Positions 38,326 through 48,247 are shown, numbered from the stretch's first letter. The stretch is DNA of 64,000 nt from Accumulibacter sp. (GCA_024235695.1 JACKLX010000005.1:1-64000); one strand, 5' to 3'. Translations and numbers: made by a program. Notes: a model not told the origin generated them from the letters alone.

Positions 38326-41300
38326 TCACCCCTCGGCGCGGACCGTCGCCTTGCGCTCCAGATTGCCCCAACCGACCAGAGCGCCCTTCAGTGAAGTGAT
38401 CGTGCTCTTGATCGCCACGTAGTACATCAGCTGGCGGTAGAAGAAGCGCTGCCAGAACAGCCAGATCAGCAAGCCCCAGCTTTCCTTGCGTTCGAGGACG
38501 AAGGCGAGGACGGCGGCGAGGTAGTCCACGGTGACGAACAGCGCGTAGTAGAAGAGCACCCGCCAGAGGTTGTCGGCCGAGTATTCTTCCGGGTGATGCC
38601 AGCTGTTCAGCGCGGCCGATGCCAGCGAGCCGACCAGCAGCAGGTCCATGATCGGCGAAACCAGCGGGAACAGCACCTGAAAAACGATTACGTTCGGCAG
38701 GGCGACAAAGCCCAGCGCGCCATAGCGCGGACGAAAGAGGACATCGCGGTGTTTCCAGGCGGCCTGCATGGTGCCGTACATCCAGCGATAGCGCTGGCCG
38801 ATGAAGCCGCGGACGGTGTCGGGTGCCTCGGTAAGGGCGATCGCTTCGTCTTCATAGACGATCAGGTTGCCGCGCCGGCGGATCGCCAGCGTCAGGTCGG
38901 CGTCTTCGGCCAGCGTGTCGTGATTGAAGCCGCCGGCGGCTTGCACCAGCTCGCGGCGCCAGGCGCCGACAGCGCCGGGAACGACGGTGATGCAATTGAG
39001 GACGTCGAAGGCGCGACGATCGAGATTCTGGCTGGTGATGTACTCGAGCGCCTGCCAGCGGGTGAGCAGGTTGATGCGGTTGCCGACCTTGGTATTGCCG
39101 GCGACGGCGCCAACCCGCGGATCCTTGAAGTGGCGAACGAGCTTGCTGATGGTGTCGCGGGTGAACACGGTGTCGGCGTCGAGGGCAACGACCACCTCGG
39201 CGCGCGTTTGCGCGAAGCCGAAGTTGAGCGCTGCCGGTTTGCCGCGGTTGTCCTGGCTGAACACGCGCACGCGCGAATCGCCCGCGAAGGCTTCGCTGGC
39301 AACGCGATAGGTGGCATCGCTCGAACCGTCGTCGACGACGATGACCTCGAATTGTCGCGGCGCCTCGCTGGCGAGCAGCGAGGAGATGGTCTGGACGATC
39401 ACCCTTGCTTCGTTGAAGGCCGGCACGACGACCGCCACCGATGGCGCATAGGCGGCATCGAAGACGGCCTGGCGCTGGCGCCGACGCTGGTAGATGGCCA
39501 GGCCACCGACCAGCGCCAGGCGGCCAATGCCAAGCACGATGCCGAGCAGGAACAGGCCGTCGACGGCGGCACCGGTCCAGTTGATGACCGTGAAAGCGGC
39601 GCCATCGAACCAGGTTCGCAGCTGATCTTCGGGCGGCACGGGCGGCATGATCGCGTCGCGACTGCGGCCGACGAGCTCTGCGACGGTGACGAACTCGAAG
39701 CCGCGCTGGCGCAGCTCGGCGACGATTCGCGGAATGGCTTCGACGGTCTGCGTGCGGTCGCCTCCGGAATCGTGCAGCAGCACGATGTTGCCTTCGCCGC
39801 GTTCGGCTGCCTCGACGACGCGCTTGACGATCTCCTCCGTGCCGGGGCGCTTCCAGTCGTCCGGATCGAGTTGCATGCCGACGACAACGTAGCCTTGCCG
39901 CGCGGCGAGTTCGACCGGGCGGACCTGATCAATGGTTTCCGGCTCGGCGTCGACGGCATAGGGCGGGCGGAACAGCAACGAATGACGCCCGACCTCGCTG
40001 GCCAGCAGATGCTGCGTGGCCGACAGCTCGAGTTCGAGCTGCTTCGGCGAGATGCTCGAGATGTTCGGGTGAGTGAAGGTGTGGTTGCCGAGTTCGTGCC
40101 CTTCATCGACCGCGCGGCGCAGCAGTTGCGGATGGTTCTGACCGTTGGCACCGATGATGAAGAAGGTCGCGGGAACGCCGGCGTCGCGCAGCGCGTCGAG
40201 GATCAGGGGCGTGTACCTGGGATCGGGGCCGTCGTCGAAGGTGAGGACGATCTTGCGTTCGGCGCCACCGTGGCGGGTGATGACATAGGGCGACGGGAAA
40301 GCGGTGAAACGCTCGGCCGAGATCAGGCCGCGCTGAGCATCGAAGCTGACGATCCGCTGGCCGATCTGCGGCTGGGCGGTGACGTCGAGGACTTCGCCCT
40401 TGCCTTCGTAATCGACGCCGTAGGCGAAACGGATTTCCTCGAGTTGTGCCGCGCGCGCGCCATCGAGCGGACCTCGCTTGCCGAACACCTGCCAGAGCGC
40501 CGGATCTTCGCTGCCGAGCCGCCACAGGGCGACGCCGCGCGGCTGCACCGATCGCAGGGTGACCAACTGGTTGAAGGCGGTGACGGCGTCGAGCAGCCAG
40601 ACGTGATGACGGCGATCGTTGTCGTCAGCGTAGGCGAAGGTCGGGTTGAGCGAGGCGCGGTCCAGTTGCAGCCGGCCTTCCGATTCCTTGGCGATCAGCA
40701 CGGCTTCTTCGAAGGTACGCTCCTCGGCCGGCTGCCCGGGCGGTCCCCAGTCGTAGGCGTAGTTGCCAATGGCGACGATCATCTTGTCGGCCGGAATGTC
40801 GCGCTGGCGGGCATGCAGGACGCGGGCGAACCAAGGCAGGCTGGCGATCGGGCCGGGCGTGCCGTCGGCCCAGTGCTCGTCGTAGGCCATCAGGATCAGG
40901 TAGTCGGCGTTCTTGACCAGCCGACGGTAGTCGAAAGCGGCGTCGTCGGCCGGCACGTTGACCGACACCAGCAGCTTCCTCGGATGCATCACCGCGTACA
41001 GCTCGGCCATGAAGCGCTGAAAATCGGCTTGCGCCTTGACCGGGATGTTTTCGAAATCGATGCTGATGCCGGCGTAGCGATGGCCTTCGACGAAGGCGAG
41101 GATCTGCTCGATCGTCCGCTTGCGCGCCGCCGGATCGGCGAGCATGCGCGCCAGTTTGGCCCCTTCCCAGCGCTGGCCGTTCCAGTTGTTGACCAGCGGC
41201 ACCAGCGACAGGTCGGGACGGCGGGCGCGGATGTAATCGGTGACGTGGGCCGTGCGGACCGGGTCGTTCTCGCGCAGCGACCCGTCGTCGCTGGCAAGGT

Positions 41301-41796
41301 GCAGCCATTCGGCAATCACCGTGTCGAGGTTGCCGAGGTTCTCCTTCAGCGAACTCATGCTCGAATCGTCCCAGTTGACGAAAAAAGCGATCGCCAGGGG
41401 CTGCTGATCCGGCGCGAGGCCCTTGGCGCGCGGCGGTTGCAACAGCTGGCGCAGGCTGCGCTCACGCTCGCGAAGCAGTTTCAGCTGATCGTTGCGCAGG
41501 ACGCGCTGGCGCCGGGTCACCGGGCGCTCGGCCGCGAGTGCCGGCACGTCCGGCACCGCGTGCGCACCTTGCGGCAGGAAGCTGAGGTGCGGCAGATGCA
41601 GTGCCGGCAAGGCCGGCGCGGCAAGAATGCTGAGCAGCAGCGCGCCCAGCAACAGCGTCAGGCTGACGCCGACCAGCGTCATGCCCAATCGGAGACGTGG
41701 CCAACGCTTCCTGGCCGGATCGAAGAACACCGGTTCGGCGATTCGGGCAGCGGCGGCTGGCCCGGGTGAATGGTCGGCGGATGACGGCTGAGACAT
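38326..41796 (-). CDS. GH18-like / NodB deacetylase / GT2 multidomain protein
   Basis: It has 1156 aa from the ATG at 41796 (MSQPSSADHSPGPAAAARIA). Order: a cytoplasmic N-terminus and one helix (about 38-62); a GH18-type hydrolase domain (about 125-440) with the catalytic strand YAGISIDFENI; a NodB polysaccharide-deacetylase domain (about 510-700) with LTFDDGPDPRYTPLIL, LGNHTFTHPNI, LLFRPPYAVD and IVLLHDSGG; two helices; and a GT2 glycosyltransferase (about 795-1040) with VVVPAFNEARVI, ALDADTVF, EDADLTLAIRRRG and QRYRWMYGTMQ. More membrane helices end the protein. It likely makes and modifies an exopolysaccharide of the poly-N-acetylglucosamine kind; the substrate is inference. Confidence 0.88.
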   Translation of the reverse strand: MSQPSSADHSPGPAAAARIAEPVFFDPARKRWPRLRLGMTLVGVSLTLLLGALLLSILAAPALPALHLPHLSFLPQGAHAVPDVPALAAERPVTRRQRVLRNDQLKLLRERERSLRQLLQPPRAKGLAPDQQPLAIAFFVNWDDSSMSSLKENLGNLDTVIAEWLHLASDDGSLRENDPVRTAHVTDYIRARRPDLSLVPLVNNWNGQRWEGAKLARMLADPAARKRTIEQILAFVEGHRYAGISIDFENIPVKAQADFQRFMAELYAVMHPRKLLVSVNVPADDAAFDYRRLVKNADYLILMAYDEHWADGTPGPIASLPWFARVLHARQRDIPADKMIVAIGNYAYDWGPPGQPAEERTFEEAVLIAKESEGRLQLDRASLNPTFAYADDNDRRHHVWLLDAVTAFNQLVTLRSVQPRGVALWRLGSEDPALWQVFGKRGPLDGARAAQLEEIRFAYGVDYEGKGEVLDVTAQPQIGQRIVSFDAQRGLISAERFTAFPSPYVITRHGGAERKIVLTFDDGPDPRYTPLILDALRDAGVPATFFIIGANGQNHPQLLRRAVDEGHELGNHTFTHPNISSISPKQLELELSATQHLLASEVGRHSLLFRPPYAVDAEPETIDQVRPVELAARQGYVVVGMQLDPDDWKRPGTEEIVKRVVEAAERGEGNIVLLHDSGGDRTQTVEAIPRIVAELRQRGFEFVTVAELVGRSRDAIMPPVPPEDQLRTWFDGAAFTVINWTGAAVDGLFLLGIVLGIGRLALVGGLAIYQRRRQRQAVFDAAYAPSVAVVVPAFNEARVIVQTISSLLASEAPRQFEVIVVDDGSSDATYRVASEAFAGDSRVRVFSQDNRGKPAALNFGFAQTRAEVVVALDADTVFTRDTISKLVRHFKDPRVGAVAGNTKVGNRINLLTRWQALEYITSQNLDRRAFDVLNCITVVPGAVGAWRRELVQAAGGFNHDTLAEDADLTLAIRRRGNLIVYEDEAIALTEAPDTVRGFIGQRYRWMYGTMQAAWKHRDVLFRPRYGALGFVALPNVIVFQVLFPLVSPIMDLLLVGSLASAALNSWHHPEEYSADNLWRVLFYYALFVTVDYLAAVLAFVLERKESWGLLIWLFWQRFFYRQLMYYVAIKSTITSLKGALVGWGNLERKATVRAEG

Positions 41797-42018
41797 GCTG
41801 GGACTATCTTCTGATGTAAGAGTGCCTGTTGCAGGACCAGCGCTGCCCCGGCTGGCGCATCTTGCGGCTGCGGCGAAAACGGCGCGCGCCGTGCTGGGCA
41901 GGATCTTGCTCTGGTCGGTGAGCTTGGCGGTATCGCGGGCATCTGCTGGCAACGGATGCGGATCATAGCCGGAGTCCGGCATTCGCGCACGACTCCTGCG
42001 TACGACCGGCAACGAGCG

Positions 42019-42050
42019 CTAAGTCTCGCCTAATTATCGATCGCTATCTT
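42019..42050 (+). promoter_or_regulatory. QseB/PmrA-like box and -10 before pepSY
   Basis: CTAAG at 42019 and CTAAT at 42030 form a direct repeat with 11-bp periodicity. Nine bases after the box is TATCTT (42045-42050), preceded by TCGC. The same box, gap and TCGCTATCTT occur upstream of the cytochrome b561 gene. It resembles the YTTAA-N6-YTTAA site of PmrA/QseB-type regulators. Confidence 0.6.
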
Positions 42051-42093
42051 GACCCTGACGCGAATGTCCGCGTCACTTGCCGGAGAGATCCCC

Positions 42094-42420
42094 ATGAAAC
42101 CTACGCTCTATGTGGCCGCCGTTGCCGTACTTTCGGCGACCGCCGTCGGCGGTGTCTACGCCGCCAAATCCACCGACAACGATGCACTGGCGATCAACGA
42201 CGCGCAAATCAGCCTGACGCAGGCGGTGATCGCCGCCGAACAGCACGTCGGCGGCAGGGCTTCCCGCGCCGAGTACGAACACCACAAGGGCCAGTGGCTG
42301 TTCGACGTGGAAGTGGTCAAGGGCCGGCAGGTCATCGATGTGACGGTCAACGCCAACAACGGCACGATCATTGCCGCTGTCGAGGACCCAGCCGACCGCG
42401 ACCATGACCGTGACGATTGA
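42094..42420 (+). CDS. PepSY domain periplasmic protein
   Basis: It has 108 aa from the ATG at 42094 (ribosome-binding site GGAGAG 5-10 nt upstream). Signal peptide MKPTLYVAAVAVLSATAVGG, cleavage near VYAA, then a single PepSY domain: SLTQAVIAAEQHVGGRASRA and VDVTVNANNGTI-like end (VIDVTVNANNGTIIAAVEDP). The tail is Asp/Arg/His-rich (DRDHDRDD). Such proteins frequently accompany QseB/PmrA-type two-component systems and respond to the same signal. It is first in the run pepSY, COG4705, regulator, kinase, ArnT-like. Confidence 0.88.
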   Translation: MKPTLYVAAVAVLSATAVGGVYAAKSTDNDALAINDAQISLTQAVIAAEQHVGGRASRAEYEHHKGQWLFDVEVVKGRQVIDVTVNANNGTIIAAVEDPADRDHDRDD

Positions 42421-42516
42421 TCGCCCGGACGACGCCAATCCCGGGACGGCAGCGCCGCCCCGGCCCTTCACTTGCGCCGCGGCGGGCCACACGCCGTCAG
42501 TCGGGGAGAGCATTCA

Positions 42517-43320
42517 ATGAACTTACTCAGCCGCGCAGATGCGCCGCACCAGCGCCTGCCGATGCTCAACAAGGTCCCGGAAGTCACCCTCTTCTTCTGG
42601 ATCATCAAGATCATGGCGACGACCGTCGGCGAAACCGCTGCCGATTTCCTCAACTTCGACCTGCATTTCGGCCTGAACGCAACGGCGCTGCTGATCGGTA
42701 CGCTGCTGGCCGCCTTCCTGCTGATGCAGTTGCGCGCCAGAAGATATGTGCCGTGGCTGTACTGGCTGGTGGTAGTGCTGATCAGCATTGTCGGAACGCT
42801 GATCACCGATGGCCTGGTGGACAACTTCGGCGTGCCGCTGGCAACGACCACCATCGCCTTTGGCCTGGCCTTGCTGGCGACCTTCGCAACCTGGTACGCA
42901 AGCGAGAAGACGCTGTCGATCCACGCCATTTTCACCACGCCGCGCGAACTGTTCTACTGGGCGGCGATCCTGTTCACCTTCGCCCTCGGCACGGCGGCGG
43001 GCGACCTTGCCGCGGAAGGCATGCAGCTCGGCTATGCGAACTCGACCCTGATGTTCGGCGCGCTGATCGCCCTTGTGACCATCGCCTGGCACGTCTTCCG
43101 GGCCAATGCCGTGCTGACCTTCTGGCTTGCTTACGTCCTGACGCGGCCACTCGGCGCATCCTTCGGCGACTTCCTGTCGCAAGCGACCGCCGACGGCGGC
43201 CTCGGGCTGGGCACGGTGCTCACCAGCGCGATCTTCCTGGCGAGCATCGCCGGCCTGGTGATCTACCTGTCGGCGAGCCGCAGGGACGTTCAGCGCGCCG
43301 TGCCGGACAATGCCGCCTGA
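42517..43320 (+). CDS. COG4705-like polytopic membrane protein
   Basis: It has 267 aa from the ATG at 42517, with GGGGAGAG as ribosome-binding site. The N-terminal segment LNKVPEVTLFFWIIKIMATT is followed by VGETAADFLNFD, the characteristic opening of this family. About eight helices cover the rest. Function is unknown, but the family is repeatedly found beside PepSY proteins and PmrA/QseB systems. Confidence 0.85.
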   Translation: MNLLSRADAPHQRLPMLNKVPEVTLFFWIIKIMATTVGETAADFLNFDLHFGLNATALLIGTLLAAFLLMQLRARRYVPWLYWLVVVLISIVGTLITDGLVDNFGVPLATTTIAFGLALLATFATWYASEKTLSIHAIFTTPRELFYWAAILFTFALGTAAGDLAAEGMQLGYANSTLMFGALIALVTIAWHVFRANAVLTFWLAYVLTRPLGASFGDFLSQATADGGLGLGTVLTSAIFLASIAGLVIYLSASRRDVQRAVPDNAA

Positions 43321-43439
43321 CGGCGCGTCACAGCCCACGACTTGGGCGCCCGGCGACGGCGTACGGCGGGTAACATTCGTCCATTTGATGCGACCAGACC
43401 GACTGCGACAATGAAGCATTTGCAAGTGCGGAAAGCGTG

Positions 43440-44102
43440 ATGCGCATCCTGCTCGTCGAAGACGACGCCATGATCGGCGAAGCGACCTCCGTCGCACTCA
43501 AGGACGCGGCGTACGCCGTGGACTGGGTCAGGGATGGCGCGACCGCCAGCAACGTCCTCCGGGACGGAGGCCACCAGGCGGTGCTGCTCGATCTCGGGCT
43601 GCCCCGGCGCGATGGGCTGGAAGTCTTGCGCCGCCTGCGGCAAGCCGGCAACACCGTGCCGGTGCTCGTGATCACCGCTCGCGACGGCGTCGATGACCGC
43701 ATCAAGGGACTCGATTTCGGCGCCGATGACTACCTGGTGAAACCCTTCGACGTCAACGAGCTGCTCGCCAGGCTGCGCGCGATCATCCGCCGCCAGGGCG
43801 GACACGCCGCGCCGGTGTTGAGCAACGGCCGCCTGAGCCTCGACCCGGAAACCCACGAAGCACGTTGTGGCGACAGGGTGGAGCTTCTCGGCGCGCGCGA
43901 GTTCGCGCTGCTGCACGCGCTGTTGCTGCGCCCCGGAGCCATTCTCGGGCGCGACGAACTCGAACAGCGCATCTATGGCTGGAACGAGGAAGTGGAAAGC
44001 AACGTCATCGACGTCCTGATTCACGGCCTGCGCCGGAAGTTCGGTACGGCGATCATCAAGAATATCCGCGGTGCCGGCTGGATGGTGGACAAACCCCTGT
44101 GA
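43440..44102 (+). CDS. OmpR-family response regulator, QseB/PmrA-like
   Basis: It has 220 aa. The receiver domain has acidic pocket VEDD, phospho-acceptor Asp51 in LLDLGLPRRDG, the Thr/Ser switch in VITARDG and Lys in YLVKPFD. The C-terminal winged helix contains LGAREFALLHALLLRPGAIL and the recognition helix ESNVIDVLIHGLRRKFG, typical of the QseB/PmrA subgroup. ATG at 43440 is preferred; GTG at 43437 is adjacent. The stop overlaps the kinase GTG start. Three candidate binding boxes are in the window. Confidence 0.93.
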   Translation: MRILLVEDDAMIGEATSVALKDAAYAVDWVRDGATASNVLRDGGHQAVLLDLGLPRRDGLEVLRRLRQAGNTVPVLVITARDGVDDRIKGLDFGADDYLVKPFDVNELLARLRAIIRRQGGHAAPVLSNGRLSLDPETHEARCGDRVELLGAREFALLHALLLRPGAILGRDELEQRIYGWNEEVESNVIDVLIHGLRRKFGTAIIKNIRGAGWMVDKPL

Positions 44103-45409
44103 AACGATCCCTGCAGCGGCACCTGTCGCTGACCCTGGGAAGCGCGATCGTGATCACCGGTCTGACGGCGGCGGTTGCGTCTTTCGCCCTTGGCTACGCC
44201 GAAGCCAGGGAATTCCAGGACGACATGCTACGGCAGATCGCCGCGTTGAACGCGGCCGGCGCGGCGGCGCGCTGGCTTCCGGAAGCGGCGCCGCAAAGCT
44301 CGCGAAACATCCGGCTCAAAGACCCCGAGTCGCGGATCATGATCATCCATCTGCCCGGCGACACGCGGCCCGATTGGCTGGCTGCCGACCTGCGGCGTGG
44401 TTTTCACACCCTGCGCGCCGGCACCGAGCGCTTGCGCGTGTTCGTTCTGGACACGCCCGCCGGGCTGCGCACCGTCGTCAGCCAACCGACCGACGTGCGT
44501 GACGAGATCGCCATCAACAGTGCCCTGCACACGCTGATCCCCCTGTTGCTGCTCGTCCCCCTGCTGACCGTACTGATCGTGCGCATCGTCCGCCGCGAGC
44601 TGGCACCGATCACTCGGCTCACCAGGAGTCTCGACGAGCAAGCCGCAGATCGACCGCGGTCGATCGCCGACGATGACCTGCCGGAGGAGATCGCGCCCTT
44701 CGTCCGTGCCATCAATCGTTTGCTGGAGCGGGTCAATCACCTGCTCGGACAACAACGGCGTTTCATCGCCGATGCCGCCCACGAACTGCGCAGCCCGCTC
44801 ACCGCGCTGTCGATACAGGCGCAGAATATCAGTCGCGCCGAATCGCTCGCCGCCGCCCGCGACCGAATTCCGCCGCTGCAGGAGGGCATCGAGCGTGCCC
44901 GCCAGTTGACCGAACAGTTGCTGAACCTTGCCAGGACACAAGCCGGAACAGGCGTCGGGACAACGGTCAACGTCTCGCTGCTGGCGCGCGAGTTGATCGC
45001 CGAACTGCTGCCCTTCGCCGACGCCAGGAAGATCGACCTGGGACTCGACGAGCTGGTGCCGCTGACCATTGACGGCTCGCCGGAAGTGCTGCGACTGATC
45101 GTCAAGAACGCGCTCGAAAACTCCCTGAAGTACACGCCCGAAGGCGGTGAAGTGACGCTCCGACTGGATGCCGATGGCCATCGGGCGGTCATCGAAGTGG
45201 CTGACAATGGCCCCGGCATCCTGGACGCAGAACGCGAGCGCGTGTTCGATTCCTTCTATCGCGTCCCGGGTTCCGGTGGCGACGGCAGTGGCCTTGGCCT
45301 GACCATCGCCCGCGAAGCGGCAGCCCGGCTGGGCGGCACGGTGAGCCTCCATACGCCGCCGGACGGCGCCGGCCTGGTCTTCCGCTACCAGCAGGTTCGC
45401 CGGAAATGA
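44099..45409 (+). CDS. Sensor histidine kinase, QseC/PmrB-like
   Basis: It has 436 aa from GTG at 44099 (GTGA overlap with the regulator). Topology: an N-terminal helix (LSLTLGSAIVITGLTAAVAS), a periplasmic sensor of about 115 residues, a second helix (TLIPLLLLVPLLTVLIVRIV), a HAMP-like linker and a kinase core. The core has the H-box FIADAAHELRSPLTAL, N-box KNALENSLKYTPEGG, and G-boxes VADNGPGIL and GDGSGLGLTIA. The sensor domain lacks a recognised fold by eye. It ends with ATGA overlapping the next gene, so the glycosyltransferase belongs to the same operon. Confidence 0.93.
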   Translation: MKRSLQRHLSLTLGSAIVITGLTAAVASFALGYAEAREFQDDMLRQIAALNAAGAAARWLPEAAPQSSRNIRLKDPESRIMIIHLPGDTRPDWLAADLRRGFHTLRAGTERLRVFVLDTPAGLRTVVSQPTDVRDEIAINSALHTLIPLLLLVPLLTVLIVRIVRRELAPITRLTRSLDEQAADRPRSIADDDLPEEIAPFVRAINRLLERVNHLLGQQRRFIADAAHELRSPLTALSIQAQNISRAESLAAARDRIPPLQEGIERARQLTEQLLNLARTQAGTGVGTTVNVSLLARELIAELLPFADARKIDLGLDELVPLTIDGSPEVLRLIVKNALENSLKYTPEGGEVTLRLDADGHRAVIEVADNGPGILDAERERVFDSFYRVPGSGGDGSGLGLTIAREAAARLGGTVSLHTPPDGAGLVFRYQQVRRK

Positions 45410-47001
45410 AACGTTTTCTTTCTTCCCTCGCCGAGGGTCTCCTGGAGCCTCGGCGAGGCGGCCTGGTGCTTTTTCTCTGCCTCGCCTGGCTGACGCTGCT
45501 GGCCGGCATCAGGCCGCTGATGCTGCCCGACGAGGGACGCTACGTCGGCGTCGCCTGGGGGATGCTTAGCAGCGGCGACTGGCTGGTGCCAACGCTCGAC
45601 GGCCTGCCGTTCTTCCACAAGCCGCCGCTGTTCTACTGGCTGACCGGGCTGGCGCTGCAGGTGTTCGGCAGCAACGACTGGGCGGCGCGACTGGCCTCGG
45701 TGATCGGCGCCGCGCTCGCCACCGGTGCGCTGTACCTGTTCGTCAGCCGCCATGGCGACAAGCGTCTGGCCGGCGTGTCGGCGGTGGTGCTGGTCAGCCA
45801 GCCGATGTTCTTTGCCGGCGCGCAGTACGCCAATCTCGACATGCTGGTCGCCGGCATGATCTCGGCGACCATCGTCTGTGGCGCCAGCGCCATCCTGCGC
45901 CTCGACCGCGGCCTGCCGTACCGGACGGTGCTGGCCGCGGCCTACGTCTTTGCCGCGCTCGGCGTTCTCGCCAAGGGATTGATCGGTTTCGTCCTGCCTG
46001 GCGCAGTCCTCCTGGCGTGGCTGCTGCTAGGCAAGCGCTACCGGCTGATCCCGGCACTGTTGTCGCTGCCGATGCTGCTGCTGTTTGTGGCCGTCGCGGC
46101 ACCGTGGTTCCTGTGGATGCAGAAGTCGTACAGCGGTTTCTGGGATTATTTCTTCGTCTATCACCATTTCCAGCGCTTTGCCCACAGCGGTTTCAGCAAC
46201 GCCCGCCCGTTCTGGTTCTATCTGCCGGTCGTGCTGCTCGGTGCGCTGCCGTGGTCACCGTGGATCGTCCGTCTCGGTGCGCCGAAGTTCCTCGTCGACC
46301 CGCCGCGATGCGAGATGCGCAGCCTGATGATCGTCTGGCTGCTGGCGATCCTGGTCTTCTTCTCCTGGCCGAATTCGAAACTGATCGGCTATATCTTTCC
46401 GGCCCTGCCGCCGCTGGCGTACCTGCTGGCCGACGCCATTCTGACCTGGCTGCAGAAGCGCCAGGACGCGCAGCGAGCCGATGCCTCGGGCTACCTGGGC
46501 GGCAGCGTGCTGCTTGCCGGCAGCCTCTGTGTCGCCTTCGTCGCGCTGGTCGGCCAGTTCGACCCGACCTCGACGCGCGCCCTCAGCCGCCAGGTGGCGC
46601 CGCTGTTTTCTGCCGACGACCAGCTGGTGATGATCGACGAGTACGAGTACGACCTGCCGTTCTACCTGCGTGCGCGGAAGAACTCGTGGGTCGTCAGCGA
46701 CTGGCAGGATGCCGACATTCCGCTGCGTGACAACTGGCGCAAGGAGTTGTTCGACGCCGGCCGCTTCGCGCCGATCAAGGCGCAGGAAGTACTGCTGCTT
46801 GCCGGCGAACTCGCGCCGCGCCTGTGCGCCCTGGGCAGTGGTACGGTGTGGATCTGGGGAAAGACGGCGCAGGCCGCGCGCTATCCGTTCCTCAGCCAAC
46901 AGACCGTCGCTTTCAGTGACGGCAAGAAAGCGGTCTGGCGGTTCGACGACGCGCAGCGACGGCGGCTCGCGGAATGCGCCGCGCCACCCGGCAGCGGCTG
47001 A
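45406..47001 (+). CDS. ArnT-like lipid-linked glycosyltransferase (GT-C)
   Basis: It has 531 aa with about 11-12 helices and the GT-C opening RPLMLPDEGRYVGVAWGML (acidic pair in the first periplasmic loop), then DWLVPTLDGLPFFHKPPLFY, as in ArnT and PMT-like enzymes. ArnT adds aminoarabinose to lipid A; this homologue may add another sugar. It shares the ATGA junction with the sensor kinase, indicating regulated envelope modification. A soluble C-terminal domain of about 150 residues follows the helices. Confidence 0.87.
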   Translation: MKRFLSSLAEGLLEPRRGGLVLFLCLAWLTLLAGIRPLMLPDEGRYVGVAWGMLSSGDWLVPTLDGLPFFHKPPLFYWLTGLALQVFGSNDWAARLASVIGAALATGALYLFVSRHGDKRLAGVSAVVLVSQPMFFAGAQYANLDMLVAGMISATIVCGASAILRLDRGLPYRTVLAAAYVFAALGVLAKGLIGFVLPGAVLLAWLLLGKRYRLIPALLSLPMLLLFVAVAAPWFLWMQKSYSGFWDYFFVYHHFQRFAHSGFSNARPFWFYLPVVLLGALPWSPWIVRLGAPKFLVDPPRCEMRSLMIVWLLAILVFFSWPNSKLIGYIFPALPPLAYLLADAILTWLQKRQDAQRADASGYLGGSVLLAGSLCVAFVALVGQFDPTSTRALSRQVAPLFSADDQLVMIDEYEYDLPFYLRARKNSWVVSDWQDADIPLRDNWRKELFDAGRFAPIKAQEVLLLAGELAPRLCALGSGTVWIWGKTAQAARYPFLSQQTVAFSDGKKAVWRFDDAQRRRLAECAAPPGSG

Positions 47002-47032
47002 GGACACGAGTGCAGCCGGACGCACCGGCGAC

Positions 47033-48247
47033 ATGAAGGCGACGATGACCAAACCGGCACCAAGCAGTTGGCGGCAAATGCCGGCAGGCGTATGGCTTCT
47101 CGGCCTGGTCAGCATGTTGATGGACATCTCCTCGGAGATGATCCACAGCCTGCTGCCGCTGTTCATGCTGACGACCCTGGGGGCCAGCGCGCTGGCGATC
47201 GGACTGATCGAAGGGCTGGCCGAATCGACGGCGCTGATCGTCAAGCTGTTCTCTGGCGCGCTCAGCGATTATTTCGGCAAACGCAAGGGCCTGGCGGTGC
47301 TCGGCTACGCGCTGGGCGCACTCACCAAGCCACTCTTCGCCGTTGCATCGACCACCGGCGTCGTGCTCACCGCCCGCTTGCTCGATCGCGTCGGCAAGGG
47401 CATACGCGGCGCACCGCGCGACGCGCTGGTCGCCGACATCACGCCGCGGCATCTGCGCGGTGCGGCGTTTGGCTTGCGGCAGTCGCTCGACACGCTCGGC
47501 GCGTTCCTTGGCCCCTTGCTGGCGGCCGGCCTGATGCTGCTGTCGGCCAACGACTTTCGCGCCGTGTTCTGGGTGGCGGCGATTCCGGGGCTGCTGGCGG
47601 TTGCGCTGCTGTTCTTCGGCTTGCACGAACCCGAACGCCCGCCAGCGGCAAGACGCAGCAATCCGATCCAGCGCCAGAACCTGAAACGCCTCGGTGTGGC
47701 GTATTGGTGGCTGGTGGGAATCGGTGCCGTTTTCGCACTGGCCCGCTTCAGCGAGGCTTTCCTGGTCCTGCGCGCGCAGCAGGGAGGCGTACCGCTGGCC
47801 CTGGTACCGCTGGTCATGGTGGCGATGAATGCCGTCTATGCTCTCTCGGCGTATCCATTCGGCAGGCTCTCGGACCGCATCAGCCACAGCAAACTGCTGG
47901 CGCTCGGCCTGATCGTGCTGATCGCCGCCGACATCATCCTGGCGACCAGTGAGCACTGGCGCGTGGTGCTCGCCGGCGTCGCCCTTTGGGGCGTCCACCT
48001 GGGGATCACCCAGGGATTGCTGGCGACGATGGTCGCCGATACCGCGCCCGCCGACCTGCGCGGCACGGCGTACGGCTTTTTCAGCCTGGTCAGCGGACTG
48101 GCGATGCTGCTCGCCAGCATCCTGGCAGGGCTGCTCTGGGACCGATTCGGGGCGGCATCGACATTCCATGCCGGCACCATCTTTTGTGTCGTGGCACTGG
48201 TCGGATTGGCGTGGCAGCCCGCCGCCGTGCACCGACGTGACGCATGA
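47033..48247 (+). CDS. MFS transporter
   Basis: It has 404 aa with 12 predicted helices. The family motif after helix 2 reads GALSDYFGKRKGLAVLGYAL and the second half contains GRLSDRISHSKLLALGLIVL. LDRVGKGIRGAPRDALVADI is characteristic of a subgroup of uncharacterised proteobacterial MFS carriers. ATG at 47033 or 47045 could start translation. It follows the ArnT-like gene by 31 bp and may be in the same transcript. The substrate is unknown. Confidence 0.88.
   Translation: MKATMTKPAPSSWRQMPAGVWLLGLVSMLMDISSEMIHSLLPLFMLTTLGASALAIGLIEGLAESTALIVKLFSGALSDYFGKRKGLAVLGYALGALTKPLFAVASTTGVVLTARLLDRVGKGIRGAPRDALVADITPRHLRGAAFGLRQSLDTLGAFLGPLLAAGLMLLSANDFRAVFWVAAIPGLLAVALLFFGLHEPERPPAARRSNPIQRQNLKRLGVAYWWLVGIGAVFALARFSEAFLVLRAQQGGVPLALVPLVMVAMNAVYALSAYPFGRLSDRISHSKLLALGLIVLIAADIILATSEHWRVVLAGVALWGVHLGITQGLLATMVADTAPADLRGTAYGFFSLVSGLAMLLASILAGLLWDRFGAASTFHAGTIFCVVALVGLAWQPAAVHRRDA

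Noticed and set aside
38593-41769. Open frame of 1058 codons antisense to the multidomain polysaccharide protein
   Set aside because: The minus-strand protein has clear catalytic motifs in three domains; the plus-strand frame has none.
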